In this document: one piece after another, positions 20,651-32,690 of the stretch
How positions within the stretch are numbered: the first letter of the stretch is position 1
Layout: the number at the start of each line of letters is the position of its first letter
Source: Macrocystis pyrifera
Taxonomy: Eukaryota > Sar > Phaeophyceae > Laminariales > Laminariaceae
Direction of reading: 5' to 3'
Assembly (NCBI GenBank): GCA_031763025.1
Contig: JASSKH010000012.1
Span: forward strand, 744,001 to 808,000
DNA: 64,000 nt
The notes under the pieces: generated by a model
The model's input: the letters and a program-made list of their open reading frames with translations, nothing else
Databases searched by the model: none
Told to the model about the DNA's origin: nothing
Translations under genes and position numbers: made by a program

Positions 20651-23330
20651 TTGAATCGCATGGAAACCTCTAGGAGCTTGCACACTCCGGCCGACGGCGG
20701 TGGCAGGGGAAACAAGAGTCACGGTACATTTAACACGGCACTCAGTACAACAGAAACTACACCCATATCGCCGGTACTGCTAAAGCATAAACGGCATGAC
20801 CTGCCGTACCCTACCTACTGCTTTGGCACTGCACGAAAAGGCACAACGGTAGGCTTATAGCTCACAGAGGTGGTGCGTAGCATCAGTCACAACGAACAAG
20901 CAGGTAGAGGTTGGGGTAAAATCACACGGCTAATTTACCCTCAAAGCCTGGTACAAGTGCGCAAAAACGGCGACCAAAATAAGTACCGGTGACCACTACT
21001 TAGTCTCAGTGCGGTTCACCTGAATCGAGATTTCCTCCCTGCCCTCTAAATGGAAAACGCCGGCGTTCGCGGTAACACCAATGGGCGCTTGCTCTCCGTC
21101 GCCGTTTGGGATTCACCCATCGTGCACGCTTGCCCCCCCCCCCCGTCGTCCCACCTCCACACCTGCGACGACTAGTGTGGGTTCAGCGCCGAGAGCTACG
21201 CACCGTGGAGTGTTTCACCCAGGAAGTGAATCCGGCGGCGAGGCGAGTTCTCTCTGCCCCATCTCCGTCGCACGTAGCTCACTCGCCGCGCCGGGCAGGT
21301 GTAGTGTCCTTTCCCGTCCGGCAAGACGAGCGCCTTCGCAGTTGGCGTTTTCACCACGGCGTGCGGTTCCGGACTTGAGTCTTGTCATGGGGTTGAGCGT
21401 ACAACCTTCACCACCCTCACCCGGCGGGCCTGTCCTTGCGGCGACTCTCATGCACGACTATTGCTTACTACTGGTTGGTTTGTAGTCTTCCGTCAGCGAA
21501 TTGACTCCCTCAGCAAGCAACGCCTGTGTTGTTGCTCCTGCTTTCTTTCCGCCGTCGCCGCCGCTGCAAGGGCATCGCTTTCGGCTGCGTGCAAGACAAT
21601 CGCACGACGAACACATCGTGTATGTTGCAAGTGTGCGACACCACTTTAGCATATCTTATTTTCTTATTGCGGGTCAGGTTCTATTTCTTTTCATGTGAGA
21701 CGAGGTGTGTCCTACTCAACTTTCAGTATAAATAATGCCACATGCTAGTCTTTGTAAAAAACTCGAGCCTGAAGCTATAAACTTCTGTCGCGTACTGTAG
21801 TTGTTTTCTCTGGTGTCAGCATACCGCCTGGTGTTGCACTCTTTCTAGAGTGAAAGAGAGGTGCGAATGCCAAGACAAAAACGAACAATAGTTGTTACAT
21901 CGTCAGTGAAAGCAGTACTGCCAGTATCACCACCCCTCCGCATTGCTCTCAACATGATTTCAAACGCCACTCATCGTTCGACTAATCATACCAAAACGCA
22001 CAGCGCGAAAATGGTACCGATCACTGTTCCTGTCAGTGCTGCTGCTGCAGGTAAATATATAACCAGTGTGGTACCCAATAACTACGATATGTGTTGGATG
22101 GACTGCTGCGCAAGTCTAAACCGGTGCACAGCCTGGAGCGTGTAGCGATGAGGCCAAGAGGTGCCTCGCAGGCAGTTCTTCTTACGCCTATAAATGCTAC
22201 TGCTGTAGTGTGAGAGGGCTGTAAGTCTACATCCCACTCTGGACGGAAATATAAGGAAGTTTTCGTATCCATATTAATGTCTACACGCTACCTATATTAT
22301 CCGCTCAAAACGGTACCGGGTGACAAATTCGAGCTGTACATCAGTACCAGGCATAGCTACAACAACACGCAGCTGCTGCTGCTGCTGTGGGGGAAGGTGC
22401 GAGTACAGAGAAGTAGGCGAAGCTTGTAGGGCGCAGGCAATGGGGGTCAATCCTGCCCAAGTAGTAGCGCACCCAGAGGTAGAGTCCGTACGGCAGTAGA
22501 CGCACCTTGTACCAGGTACGTATTGCTGTACCTGGTACCTGGTAGGTCGGAGGAAAAGTCTACAGCAGCAGTGCTCGACGTACATACTCTGCATTCACCG
22601 CCACTCTTGTACAAAAAGACGATACTACAGCAACAGGCACCTGGTGTATAGACGTCTCCTCCGTTGTATCGGTCCTGGAGGCAAGCTGATGGCGCTCCAT
22701 TGTAGCAGTCTCCCGCCCCGCGATCAAGTTCCGCCTGTCGTAGCAGGCTCTCATACTGCGACCGCCAAGGGCCATCTCTACCGTCATCTCAGCTCATTAC
22801 CCATCCTGGGAAAATGAAACAACTCGATCACCAGTAGCTTACCCAGCCCTGCTGTACCTTTGTGCTGCTGCAAGCCTGCAATTCGGTTCCTACATCCCTC
22901 TGGCCGCGCCACAGCACTACAGCTGAGTAGGTCGTCCTCTAGTGTTGACCACTTTTTTTTTTATGAATTTTGAAATACGTTTCAACATGTTGCAACATCG
23001 TATCAATATCCCTTGTTCGGGTTTATACAGTATCAGTGCGCAGAACGATAAATTAAAATTGTCCTGTTGACCCGGCAGCATCCAGGGGAGCCACTGGCCT
23101 ATATCTTTGACAAGGAATCACATACAGAATACGCGCGCTCGACTTATCACAATTCTTGTAAAATGCGGTAAAAATGGAATATGGACGAGGCGTGTTACGC
23201 AGCTTGTAAAGTTGAGTATCAACTATTTTATCAGTCGAACTCACAGCTGACGTATTCAAAATTTATAAATAAAAATACGTCCGTCTGGAATAAATGCGGT
23301 CCAAACAGAGCATGAACGATGACGGGATGA
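20651..23330. other. no gene recognised
   Basis: Mixed unique sequence. A CTGCTGCTG stretch lies near 22,370 and GTACCTGGT clusters occur at 22,505-22,545. The open frame at 21,081-21,485 is GC-driven and Pro/Ser-rich without motifs. Confidence 0.4.
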
Positions 23331-23569
23331 TGGGTTCCACCGCCACATACTCCCCGTAATGCTCTCGATTGGTCACACCCCTCCGGTACTATGGGGTGTA
23401 CTATGGGAACACCCTTCACATACTTTTTTTTGTATTGGTGTTATTGGTCAAGGGAAAAAGATTGAACGCTGATTAGTCTGTACTATGGGGCTCCAGGTAA
23501 GACCATGGGCGTGCCGCCCAGAATGAGCAATGTCCAAGACTAAGGTCTCCGTATATATATATAATCTTT

Positions 23570-23800
23570 ATTGTGAAGGTTTTGGTGGTCTTGGGCAAAG
23601 CTGGGGTCGGTGACCATGTAGGACTTTTCAACAACTTAGAGCAAGCGCCAAACTTGTTGTATTGGCGGACATTGTCTCACCCTGTGTTGACCTCCCGAAT
23701 GGTCCAACGCTAGCTGGAGTTCCTCTTAGGTGAAGGAATTACCTACTGAGCTATAGGGGTAAAAGATCGATCGATTATCCAGCCCAGGGTAATCCTTATA
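23570..23800 (-). mobile_element. tRNA-derived SINE, family 2, copy a (worn)
   Basis: On the minus strand the head reads AAGGATTACCCTGGGCTGG and then TTTACCCCTATAGCTCAGTAGG, an A-box region. The B box is degenerate. It follows copy b head-to-tail on the minus strand. The downstream end is not defined. Confidence 0.6.
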
Positions 23801-23810
23801 TCACTTTCCC

Positions 23811-24060
23811 CCCCGCTGAACAGCGGGATCTTTGGGGCGTCAGAACCGTATACGTCTGTACGCTGACCTACCCGCTTCGTTTTATTACCTGGGGAACCAG
23901 GGGAATGTTTTTTTAAAATTTATTTCGGGCACGGGCAACCGTTTCTGTAAAAGAAATGTTCGAAGTGACGTTCGAACCAAGACCTGGACGACGTCAAATG
24001 TCAAGGTGTTACCTATTGAGCTATAGACCGATCGATCACCCAGCGCAGGGTAATCATTAG
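23811..24060 (-). mobile_element. tRNA-derived SINE, family 2, copy b
   Basis: On the minus strand it starts ATGATTACCCTGCGCTGGGT. It carries CTATAGCTCAATAGGTAACA (A box) and TCTTGGTTCGAACGTCAC (B box), a short pol III-like T run, and a tail matching copy c through GTACGCTGACC-type words. It finishes with a GC hairpin (plus strand CCCCGCTGAACAGCGGG, 23,813-23,829). Confidence 0.7.
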
Positions 24061-24881
24061 AACAGCATACAATAATACGGCTGTCGTAATGCCTTTTCCA
24101 GCACGAACGAGCTGCTGAAGCACATAAATCGGCCTCCTTGTTTTACTCCAACGTACTGACTTTAGTATACTATTATTGCCTTTGTTTCCCATATGGGTGT
24201 TCCCTCGAAATCGAGGCGAATTCCTGATGCTTGAAAATGGGACGAATATATTGGGTCTCTAAGAATAAACAACACTATTGCCAGATGTTCAGCAATATTA
24301 CTTCGCCTATTCGCTGCAGATATATGATCGGCATGAAATAGCGTTGCTGCTGTAGTTTCCACACGAGCTTCGTATTGAAATATCTTTTCTCCAATGTACT
24401 GACTTTAGTGTGCTATGTACGTCTTTCCCACCCTGCTTCCCACATGGGAGTCCACTCCCCACAAATATCTATTTGGTGGTGTCAAATTCGATGAGCAGGT
24501 CGTGTTCCTGAGAATATGTGGGAGGCGACGATATTCGCCCTGCACAAACAGTGACCACAACGTATCCATCCCAGTATTTCAGGAGTTATGCATATTTCTG
24601 CACCCTTTTTAATCGGGAACGTAATTTTCCTCATTTTCTGCATATTTTACTATGCTTAGTTAGGGTCGATCTTAACGACACGTATTACAATTCGTTTTTT
24701 TCCTGAATTTCGGCGTTTAAACAATTTCAGAGAGGGTGGAATCTTGTCGAGTACGTGCCTCAGTTGGCTCGCCAAATAATCGTCCATCCGGCACAAACCC
24801 GTGACTACAGCAGCTAGCTGCGCCCACGAAAAGCTATCCGTGCTGTGGTTCCACTGTCATCACCCTGAGCCGCAAGTGTTA
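24061..24881. other. spacer between inverted SINE dimers
   Basis: No gene is seen. A word pair is duplicated within it: AACGTACTGACTTTAGTATACT (24,149) and AATGTACTGACTTTAGTGTGCT (24,394), each followed by a CCCA(C/T)ATGGGxGT hairpin-like word, giving two copies of about 75 bp. Confidence 0.45.
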
Positions 24882-25153
24882 CAGGGATTACCCTGGGCTG
24901 GGTAATCGATCAGTCGTTTACCCCTATAGCTCAGTACGTACGTAACATCTTCACATTTGACGTCGTTGAGGACACGGGTTCGAATGTCACCTTGAGCGTT
25001 TCTTTTTTAGAAACACCTATCAAAATGCTTAAGCGTGGGTATCTAAAAACTCATCTCCCTGGTTTCCCAGGTATTGGAAACGAAGCAGGTGGGTCAGCGT
25101 ACGGCCGTGCACGGTACCGACGCCTAAATTACCCCGCCATTCAGAGGCGGGGA
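24882..25153 (+). mobile_element. tRNA-derived SINE, family 2, copy c
   Basis: The head AGGGATTACCCTGGGCTGGG leads to an A box in CCCCTATAGCTCAGTACG and a B box in ACGGGTTCGAATGTCACC, spaced as in a tRNA (24,918-24,998). The tail passes through CTGGTTTCCCAGG and ACGGCCGTGCACGGTACCG and ends in the hairpin CCCCGCCATTCAGAGGCGGGG. It is the clearest copy of the family. Confidence 0.75.
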
Positions 25154-25160
25154 GAGTATT

Positions 25161-25260
25161 ATAAGGATTACCCTGGGCATCGATCGGTCATTTACCCCCA
25201 TAGCTCAGTCGGTAATACCTTCACAGAGGCAGGTGTCGGTGCGTTGGGGACTAAAATCAA
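25161..25260 (+). mobile_element. tRNA-derived SINE, family 2, copy d (partial)
   Basis: ATAAGGATTACCCTGGGC and TTTACCCCCATAGCTCAGTC repeat the family head directly after the terminal hairpin of copy c. The rest diverges within about 60 bases. Copies c and d form a dimer that mirrors copies b and a. Confidence 0.6.
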
Positions 25261-25439
25261 TCACCAAATCGTCACGCTACAAGGCCCAACGCGACGGACT
25301 CTGGAGTGTTGCCCTCACCGAGTCAGTCGGTCGGCTACCTCGGTGCAGTTACTTTGTAAAATCGGCCATGACTGGCGAATGACCGCGAATATGACGCTTG
25401 TCAGGCTTGTGCCCTCGCTTGTCGTGGCACAGCTTGGGC

Positions 25440-25590
25440 GGTGGCACCGCCCGAAATTCTACAACCTTCTGAAAAAAATCAAAACTTCAATACCCGATTT
25501 TTCGGGGTTAGAGTTTTTTTTTTTCGGCTTTTCCCGAAAAAAAATCGGGAAAATACCTGAAGTTTGGGAAAATTCTGAAAAAAACAGAAA
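25440..25590. repeat. palindrome of about 140 bp around a T/A run
   Basis: CTTCTGAAAAAAATCAAAAC and ACCCGATTTTTCGGGG on the left face inverse blocks TTTCCCGAAAAAAAATCGGG and GGGAAAATTCTGAA on the right. This could be the inverted ends of a tiny element or a hairpin-forming sequence. No second copy was found. Confidence 0.5.
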
Positions 25591-25599
25591 CACACTCCT

Positions 25600-27540
25600 T
25601 GTTAAGATTGAATGTTAGTTAGTACACTACTGTTGATGCTACTCGAAATATTTTTGAACGAGTACGCGTGTCGTTTTCCGTGCTGCGCCAACGTCGATAC
25701 ATCGTACTTGGCGTATCCAGCTGCAAAACGAGACATGCACGCCGATGATAACGGTGTTTTATGGTGTACGGTCACCGTTTGCTCATGTTGTTGCACGTGA
25801 GGTATGCAAAACAGAAGAGGATTCGTGGGCTGTAGTAGCAAGGCTGGGTCACCGTCAAAAAGATTTGCGCTCCAAGCGGTCAATGTTTTCTCTACTACGT
25901 GGTTACAGCAGTGTGTTGTTTCATCGCCGAATCTGCAAGAGCGCCACATGGAAAAGGTCGATTCACATCGATTAGCAGCAGGAATGCTTATCCCTCCTTG
26001 CGATAGAAGGTGACGCAAGGTACAGGGCGGAAGAGAGACGTTTGCTAACAAATGAAAGTGTGAATGAGGCCCTATGAGTCAGTAGGACCACGATGTCGCG
26101 ACGCTTGAAAAAGGAGAGTTTGATCGGCTTCGATACAACCCAGAAAAGCTCAAGAGCCTCACCGCGTTATATATTAAGACGTGAGTTGGAAGGGCGAGTC
26201 TATTTTGTATTGAAAGCAGTTTATGTAAGAATATCACCACCGTTCCGTTATAAGTTCTCGCTCAAGTCGCAAAGATCGCCCGAAATGATTTCAAACGTCT
26301 GAGCTCCGTTGCATGCCCGTGTAACAGTAAATGACAACTGCAATGTTCCGCACTATCCGAAAAGGTATGCACAGTTCAAATCCAGCGAACCCAGCGATCC
26401 CATAATTTCATGCTTCGAAATATCTGGTATACAACAAAACAATCCACTTTCTCCACACACGTCAGAAGCGGCACCGCGGGGAGGAAATATCCGATAGTAC
26501 TCGATAACTGGTCACATCTACAACTAACACGATAACCACACGAGCTGGTCACCTCTACACGTAACGCCGGAGAAGGTGACAGACACTCCTGCTCTACAAG
26601 AGAAACACATATTTCTTGACGTTTTTCATTCGTCAGTCTCAACCCACTCCCGATTGCAGACGCGCCCTGTGCAGAGAGCGACAAAGCATATACGCACGCT
26701 TACAAGTAGCACTGCGCTTCCAACACATCGTCGGGAAAGCCAATATTTACTGTTGAACGAATGCCATCCCCCTTTCCAACCAAGCCTGCGCCGGTGCTGG
26801 TTTTGCTACACCAACTGCATCGAGATCGGTCGATGCCTTGTTCGAGGTGCTATATACAAGGTTGGAATATGCAGGCTAGGCAATATGCGACGTCGCCTCC
26901 GTCGCGCTTTCGCTGGCTTGTTGTATGGAAAACCCTGCTCAGACATCGTCGAGAACGAATGCACATGCCAGGAGGGCGGCGGCGGGCACGCTAGATTAAT
27001 TTTGAACATTTTCATCGCAAACTCTACATTGTGCCGCTTTTTCGAAGGAGTCTATTAGTAGCAGTTTTATTATTAGCTACTCCTTCGAGCCTTCGGGTAT
27101 GATCCAATGAGTGACATGGCGTTACAATATCATGTATTGAGAACAGTAATAATCGTCCGACCATTGCGAAGGCATCAAGTTGGGTTCGAAACGGAGTCGA
27201 GGTTGTTAATTGCATCAACGAGTACAGACGTGCATGCGGGGCCAGTATCGCTATGATTCAACAACACGACGGGTCTACATTATACGTCAGCGTAAGTGTT
27301 CGCCCTTTTTTCCTATTCTTGGCAACATTGTATAATACACCGATGTCCTGCTGTTGCCGTTGTAAGGTGTACGTAACCCAATTGTACAGCGGTTGGATAC
27401 GACCAACGTTTGTGAACAACAGCCGTTGTACTACTGTTAGGCATGGGAATGGATTCGTTTTAGACGTAAAAAAAAGTCCGGTCTATTCGAGAATACGTTC
27501 AAAAAAAGTCGAAAGAACAATATTTTAAAATAGTATGCCA
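25600..27540. other. no gene recognised
   Basis: Two longer open frames occur (25,602-26,051 minus, 149 codons; 26,576-27,058 plus, 160 codons). Neither has recognisable motifs or gene-like context, so both are left unassigned. Confidence 0.4.
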
Positions 27541-27548
27541 CCACCCTA

Positions 27549-27900
27549 TTTACTTGGTTTTGATGTTTTATCTTTCGAATTGGGTTGTTGTTATTCTTTT
27601 TCTCTGAGACGTGGGAGGGAGTTTTCCATTATTCGGCATGCAACCGACGTCACTGACGGTTTTCCATGTTCATACCGACACCCTGTTACTCCGTGTAACA
27701 GCCCTGTTACTCCGTGTAACAGCCTCTATTACTCCATGTAATAGTCCTCTCTATTACTCCATGTAATAGTCCTCTCTATTACTCCATGTAATAGTCCTCT
27801 CTATTACTCCATGCAATAGTCCTATTACTCCCTCCCTTGGTCCCCCACGACTGGGGCCTACTGTGAGGTCTCGGACGACCGACTACCCCAAACGGTCTTC
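27549..27900 (+). repeat. direct repeat with hairpin array, copy 1
   Basis: This matches 28,405-28,690 closely from TTTTATCTTTCGAATTGGGT through CTGACGGTTTTCCAT and a hairpin array to GGGGCCTACTGTGAGGTCTC. The two copies differ mainly in the number of hairpin units. Confidence 0.75.
27683..27830. repeat. tandem array of perfect hairpins
   Basis: Two units of CTGTTACTCCGTGTAACAG are followed by CTATTACTCCATGTAATAG units separated by TCCTCT. Each unit is a 7-bp stem with a 5-base loop. The G-C pair at stem position 3 of the first type is an A-T pair in the second, so both sides changed together. The last unit (ATGCAATAG) breaks the pairing. Confidence 0.8.
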
Positions 27901-28404
27901 GACCATTCCAACTCCTGACAGTATTCAGATTAACAGAATGTTGTTACTTCGTAGCAACTCCTTTCCGCCACCTTCGAAAGAAAAAGAGTGGGTGGGCGGG
28001 AGAAACTACGGAAATTCTGGTAGATTGACCTTCAATTTTTCAAGAAGGTTCTTGCTCTTTATGACGTAGTTCACTGGTCAGCTGAGGTCGCGCGCTTCCC
28101 GTTTTGAGATTGCTGTGCTTGTCGAACTGTGTGAGAATGATTTCGTGCGCGAGCTCTCTTCTTGTTCACCAGGTATCTAAATATTGGACTTATCAATTAC
28201 ATCGTATTTTTCGACGTCCGCTTAAACTTCTCAAGCTTAGTTTCGTTTCGGCTAGTCCCTGACCTCAGGGATACACGTAAAGTATGCGTTGGTTTTCGCT
28301 CATCAATCATAGAATATTTCAACCTCTAAATTCGCAATTCGCCCGTTCACAACAAAACACGGATTGTTTCTCGATCTGTTCCAGAGTCTCCTCACAAGCT
28401 TTCC

Positions 28405-28690
28405 CTTTGTTGTTTTATCTTTTGAATTGGGTTGTTGTTATTATTTTTCTCTGAGACGTAGGAGGGAGTTTTCCATTGTTCGGCATGCAACCGACGTCAC
28501 TGACGGTTTTCCATCTTCATACCGACACCCTGTTACTCCGTGTAACAGCCTCTATTACTCCATGTAATAGTCCTCTCTATTACTCCATGTAATAGTCCTA
28601 TTTCTCCCTCCCTTGGGCCCCCTCGACTGGGGCCTACTGTGACGTCTCGGACGACCGAGTACCCCAAATGGTCTTCGACTATTCCAACTC
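28405..28690 (+). repeat. direct repeat with hairpin array, copy 2
   Basis: Second copy of the unit at 27,549-27,900, with one CTGTTAC...GTAACAG and two CTATTAC...GTAATAG hairpins at about 28,528-28,590. Its position just beyond the recombinase end of the DIRS-like element makes it a candidate split direct repeat of that element, which is inference. Confidence 0.65.
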
Positions 28691-28989
28691 CCTCAACTCC
28701 GAGGTCCTCCCGCTACTTTACAGTTTTCCCCAGACGGTATCCTGGCCTGGTTGTCTCTGAGGCCCCTTTCCTGTGTCCGCCAATTTCCGCGACACTTGAC
28801 TGATGCCCTCTTTATTGTTACGCGTGTATACGTTATACGGCCCAGATTTCCATCTTTTTTCCCTCTGAATTACTCGCTTTGGCACAGTTCCTCCCGCTGA
28901 GAGCGTCGAGCCCCCCCCCCGATACGGAGCGAATGTAATGTGAACCCGTCAGGTTTCGCCCCTGACTCCGCGACGATCTCTTTCAGCGC

Positions 28990-31900
28990 CTGGGTTGCTT
29001 GGTCGTATCGTCATGTTACGACTTTACCCTTGCTACGGTACGACGAAAGAGATGCGTGTTCGGGCAGCATGGAGTGACACGACATCAGTTCCACCATAGG
29101 AGCGACGGCAGCACCGTCCGACTGCAGCCCCGACCGCGTGCCCTGCACGGTGTCCCGTGTTCTTATTACTACGCTACCCTCCCCTGCTTGGTCCCCTTTG
29201 TGTCCACGAAATTGGACTTCTTCCCTGTCTGCCTGCCGCCAGAGTAAATACGACAGCTGTCTATTACCGCTAAAAAACGCAACGTCGGCCCGTGTTAGAC
29301 AGTCGGGTGCACCCCGCCCCCGTCCTTGGCCCACATCTCGTCGGAACGGGCCACTAAAAAGTAACTCATAGCCAAACAAAGCCATAACACCCGACCCCCG
29401 GGCCCCCCCGAGGATATGCCCTGCTCTCCCTTGAGCAGCATGTCCCATACACCGGATGCCGCACCCGACGAGCGGTACCCGCGTCGGCGTGCGCCCGAGC
29501 TATTCCTTTCAATGCGTGTTTGACTGTTGGTGACTGCGAGTGGAGTTCCAACCTGTACTCTAGCCGGTGAAAATATTGCACTGCGGATATTATACTCGCG
29601 ATCGTTCCCGCTCGGTTCACCTGCGACGTGCTACACCAGGCGGCAAAGTCAACGATTGCCAACTCGCTGTCTTCGGCAGTCTCGTCTGCCCTTAGATATT
29701 GGTCCCTCCCCATTAGCCTGCGAAACCTGGACCAAGATGCGAAACTTGACGCATAAGTATCTTCAGACGAGACCACAACTGCGTTTCGGAAATACTGGAC
29801 GCCAATGCCCCGGAACAAAACGCGTCTCCGGCGAATCCCAGCTTCTGGTCCTGCCAGTCAATATCGGGTCGGAATTCGCGGAGGGAATCGTTGATGGACG
29901 CGCGCTTCCATCGCGAGATACCATCGGCTAACGTGTTGGCGATTCCAGCGACATTCTTGGCGCGAAACGACCAACCTGAATACATTTCTAGACATCCTAA
30001 TATGCGCATCAATGCCCCCGATCGAGGCTCCGTGCCTCCCTTGCACCGATTCACCCAGTGAATTGCCGACATGCTGTCCCCTTTTTAGTAACAAACTTTC
30101 CCCTCATACTGCGTCCGCGTCCCGGCGGGCCCGACAAATGCCCACGCCGTGAGTACCATACCCAACAGTTCCAACACGTTAATGGACAAGTCATCCTGAT
30201 CCTGCTTGTGCACTATCAGGCGTTCTTGCACCTCGTCTGCCAAATCCATCCCCTACCACCGGCCCGATTCCAAGCAGTACCCGCCCATGGCGGTGCCAGA
30301 GGCGTCGGATACCAGGGTGTGTGAGTGCGGCTGAAGATAAAAACTGTGTAAAGAAGCACAGAGCCTTCCCCCTGTTGAGCCGCGCGCGCGCTCTACAATC
30401 AACGCCCAAAACGCGACATCCGCGTGAAACTCCGGAGTAGGGCAACACACCTTCTTGGCGGGCTTCCCGACGCTCCGTTTTTTTTTTTTTTTTAACTTGT
30501 CCCGGGTCCAATGGGGGCAATCCCACGGCTAGCAGCGTGCGACGCACTAAATTCTTCCCCGGCCGCACTACTCCGCATACGTGCAGCAGTTTCCCAATAG
30601 ACGTTCGAAATTCGGACTCGGTCGCGACGGTGCGCTCGGTCGGCCACGTGCCGAGCAGGTTTCGGAGCTGTGTGAGTTTTTTTCCGTCGGTAAAGAAATG
30701 GTCATTGCTACCGTGTCAACTTCCCAACCCAAATGTTTGTCATATGCAAAACCGTCCCTCGTTACTTCGTAGAAACCTAATTCCCGCCTGGGCCATGTCG
30801 TCGAGAATACTTTCGACCTTCCCGTTACCCGCCCGTGTCGTAGAAAGTTTCTGCCATACGACTAGACACTCGTCTCCATCGGATACAAATCTTGATGTCG
30901 ACCCCGGCCGAACAACTTGTGGATCTCGAGCTGAGTCCACCACGTGTTGGGGTCCCGGAGTTGGCCCCGCCGGCAGACGAGGCCCGCGTCCCTATTCGTC
31001 GTTATCTTTCTCCGGTTTCTCCACCTCCTGTCTTGGGCCTGCTTAGATCCATAAGCCTGTGTCTTCGCGTTCGGGATGGAACCTCCTCCCAGCCCCGTCT
31101 TGGCGCGGTCTGCCTTGGTTTGCGCCCGGAAATGCGTCCAGCGCGGATACCCTGGCGCCATTTCTTGCTTACTGCGTGGGCAAACGTGCACGCTATGCCT
31201 TAGTCGCACCCCCGCGAGGACGCCCACCCCAAAACACGGCGACTCGGCCCGCGTCTTTGCCCGCTTGAACGATGGTGCGGGAGAGTGGCCTTGAGCCCCT
31301 GGCACGCTGAGCCTCTACATTACAGAGGGAAGCTGCTCGATGCTTGGTGGTGAAGTCCACTTTCCCCCGATCGTCACGGATGCGCCTAACAGAGCGGATA
31401 TTCATACCAATATATCTTCGTTGATGACTTTCTCGATGCGCTTCTTGTTCGACGGAATCCGAATCGCCTTGGTGCATTGTCGCTCATGTTTCTTCACAGC
31501 GTCAACGCCTGTCTTGCAGCCTAGGACCTCCACGCGCGGAATGCTCTCTTCCGATTCGGCGCCCTTTCCACTTTGATAAACCATGTCGACCAGGAGTTCC
31601 ATCTGCTCTTGCACGTTCAGGTCGGTCGACGGATCCCCGGGGCCCCCGTGTGGCATGTGGTTCAATACGTCGAAAGCCGAAATTGCGCAACTTGGGAGGT
31701 AACCGCGGGTGTGACCAGTGCTACGTTACCCAATACGGCAGCTCCTCCAGTTTCTCTCAAACCACTTTAATTACGCCCGAAATACTCCAACTCCGCCGAG
31801 CGCTCAAGTTCTTCCTGGGCACGATGTTTTCCTTAAACTTGACCTTGGCTTCCTACCCCCGTAACATAGACTCGAACGTCCCTGCGTCCTCGCCATTTTT

Positions 31901-32200
31901 CATCCTCCTCGTGTTCCCCGGCCTGTGCTTCGGCGATGACATCTATAATCTCGTCGTCATCATGTCGCTCAACTGGGATACCGTGTCTTTCAATTGCGCG
32001 GTATCGCTTCCGCTGCCGCGCGTGCCACCCGACGACGTTCCTATGCCTTCGACCGCTCGTGCTGCCTCAGCATGCCCAGTGCTGGTTCAGTACCAGGTGA
32101 ATTGATATCCCCTGAAGCGACATCCAAAACATCAGCCCCCGCTGAACCGCTTCCCCCTGAATCGGCTCCCGCGACGTTGCCCCCCCCCTGAACCAATCCC
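28990..32200 (-). mobile_element. DIRS-like tyrosine-recombinase retroelement, broken
   Basis: Minus-strand protein remnants appear in the order expected for a DIRS-like element. There is a Gag-like part (about 30,860-32,100), a short remnant near the end of the reverse transcriptase (about 30,540-30,860), and an RNase H-like part with the DIRS hallmark NTLADGISRW (about 29,900-30,330). The tyrosine recombinase region follows (about 29,010-29,820). The reverse transcriptase is mostly missing. The element is a fossil with many breaks, probably more than five. Ends are approximate because no terminal repeats were fixed. Confidence 0.7.
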
Positions 32201-32339
32201 CTCCAAAACGGGACATCTGTATCGCTCGCCGATCCTTAGGGTTAGATCGTCTGCGACCTTAGTTTGCAAAAGCAGGATATGGCATTCGGTGACGAGAGGA
32301 TTCGTTAATTGAGCCGTTCCGATACTACTGTATGTATGG

Positions 32340-32690
32340 TTCTCTCAACCGACTCTCATTAGAGGTATCGCTCGGCTTAAGACCATCCATACTTCATGGA
32401 TTTACGTCTCGCCGCAGCTCTCCATAATACCAGGTAGCATTGTGGATCATGTCAAACTCGCCAATCTGTGAGAGACGCGTTGCCTTTCAAGAGTCAACCG
32501 ACGATATCCTGGTATGTATCTCGTCTTTGTTATCTCACTCCCCCCCCCCCGGCGCGGCCCTCATCGGATGACGTGGATTTTTAATGTCGAGCGGGGTCTG
32601 TCTTTGATAACCTTGCGTAATTGTTGATGCGCACAAGCGTCCCATCAATACTTCATGGTTTTCTCTCCTTACCCGCCCTGTGTTGATGTT
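32340..32690 (+). repeat. diverged edge of the satellite
   Basis: Worn subunits such as GCTCGGCTTAAGACCATCCAT (32,369) followed by CATGGATTTACGTCTCGCCG match the satellite subunit ACCCGGCTTGAGACCAGTCAT. They show the array fading into flanking sequence, as is common at satellite borders. Confidence 0.55.

Noticed and set aside
24992-25618. 208-codon open frame on the plus strand
   Set aside because: It runs across two tRNA-derived SINE copies and the 25,440-25,590 palindrome, and has no protein motif.
25602-26051. 149-codon minus-strand open frame
   Set aside because: No recognisable domain and no repeat or gene context. One frame of this length is plausible by chance in 64 kb.
26576-27058. 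160-codon plus-strand open frame
   Set aside because: No motif and no supporting signal. The overlapping opposite strand is also open.
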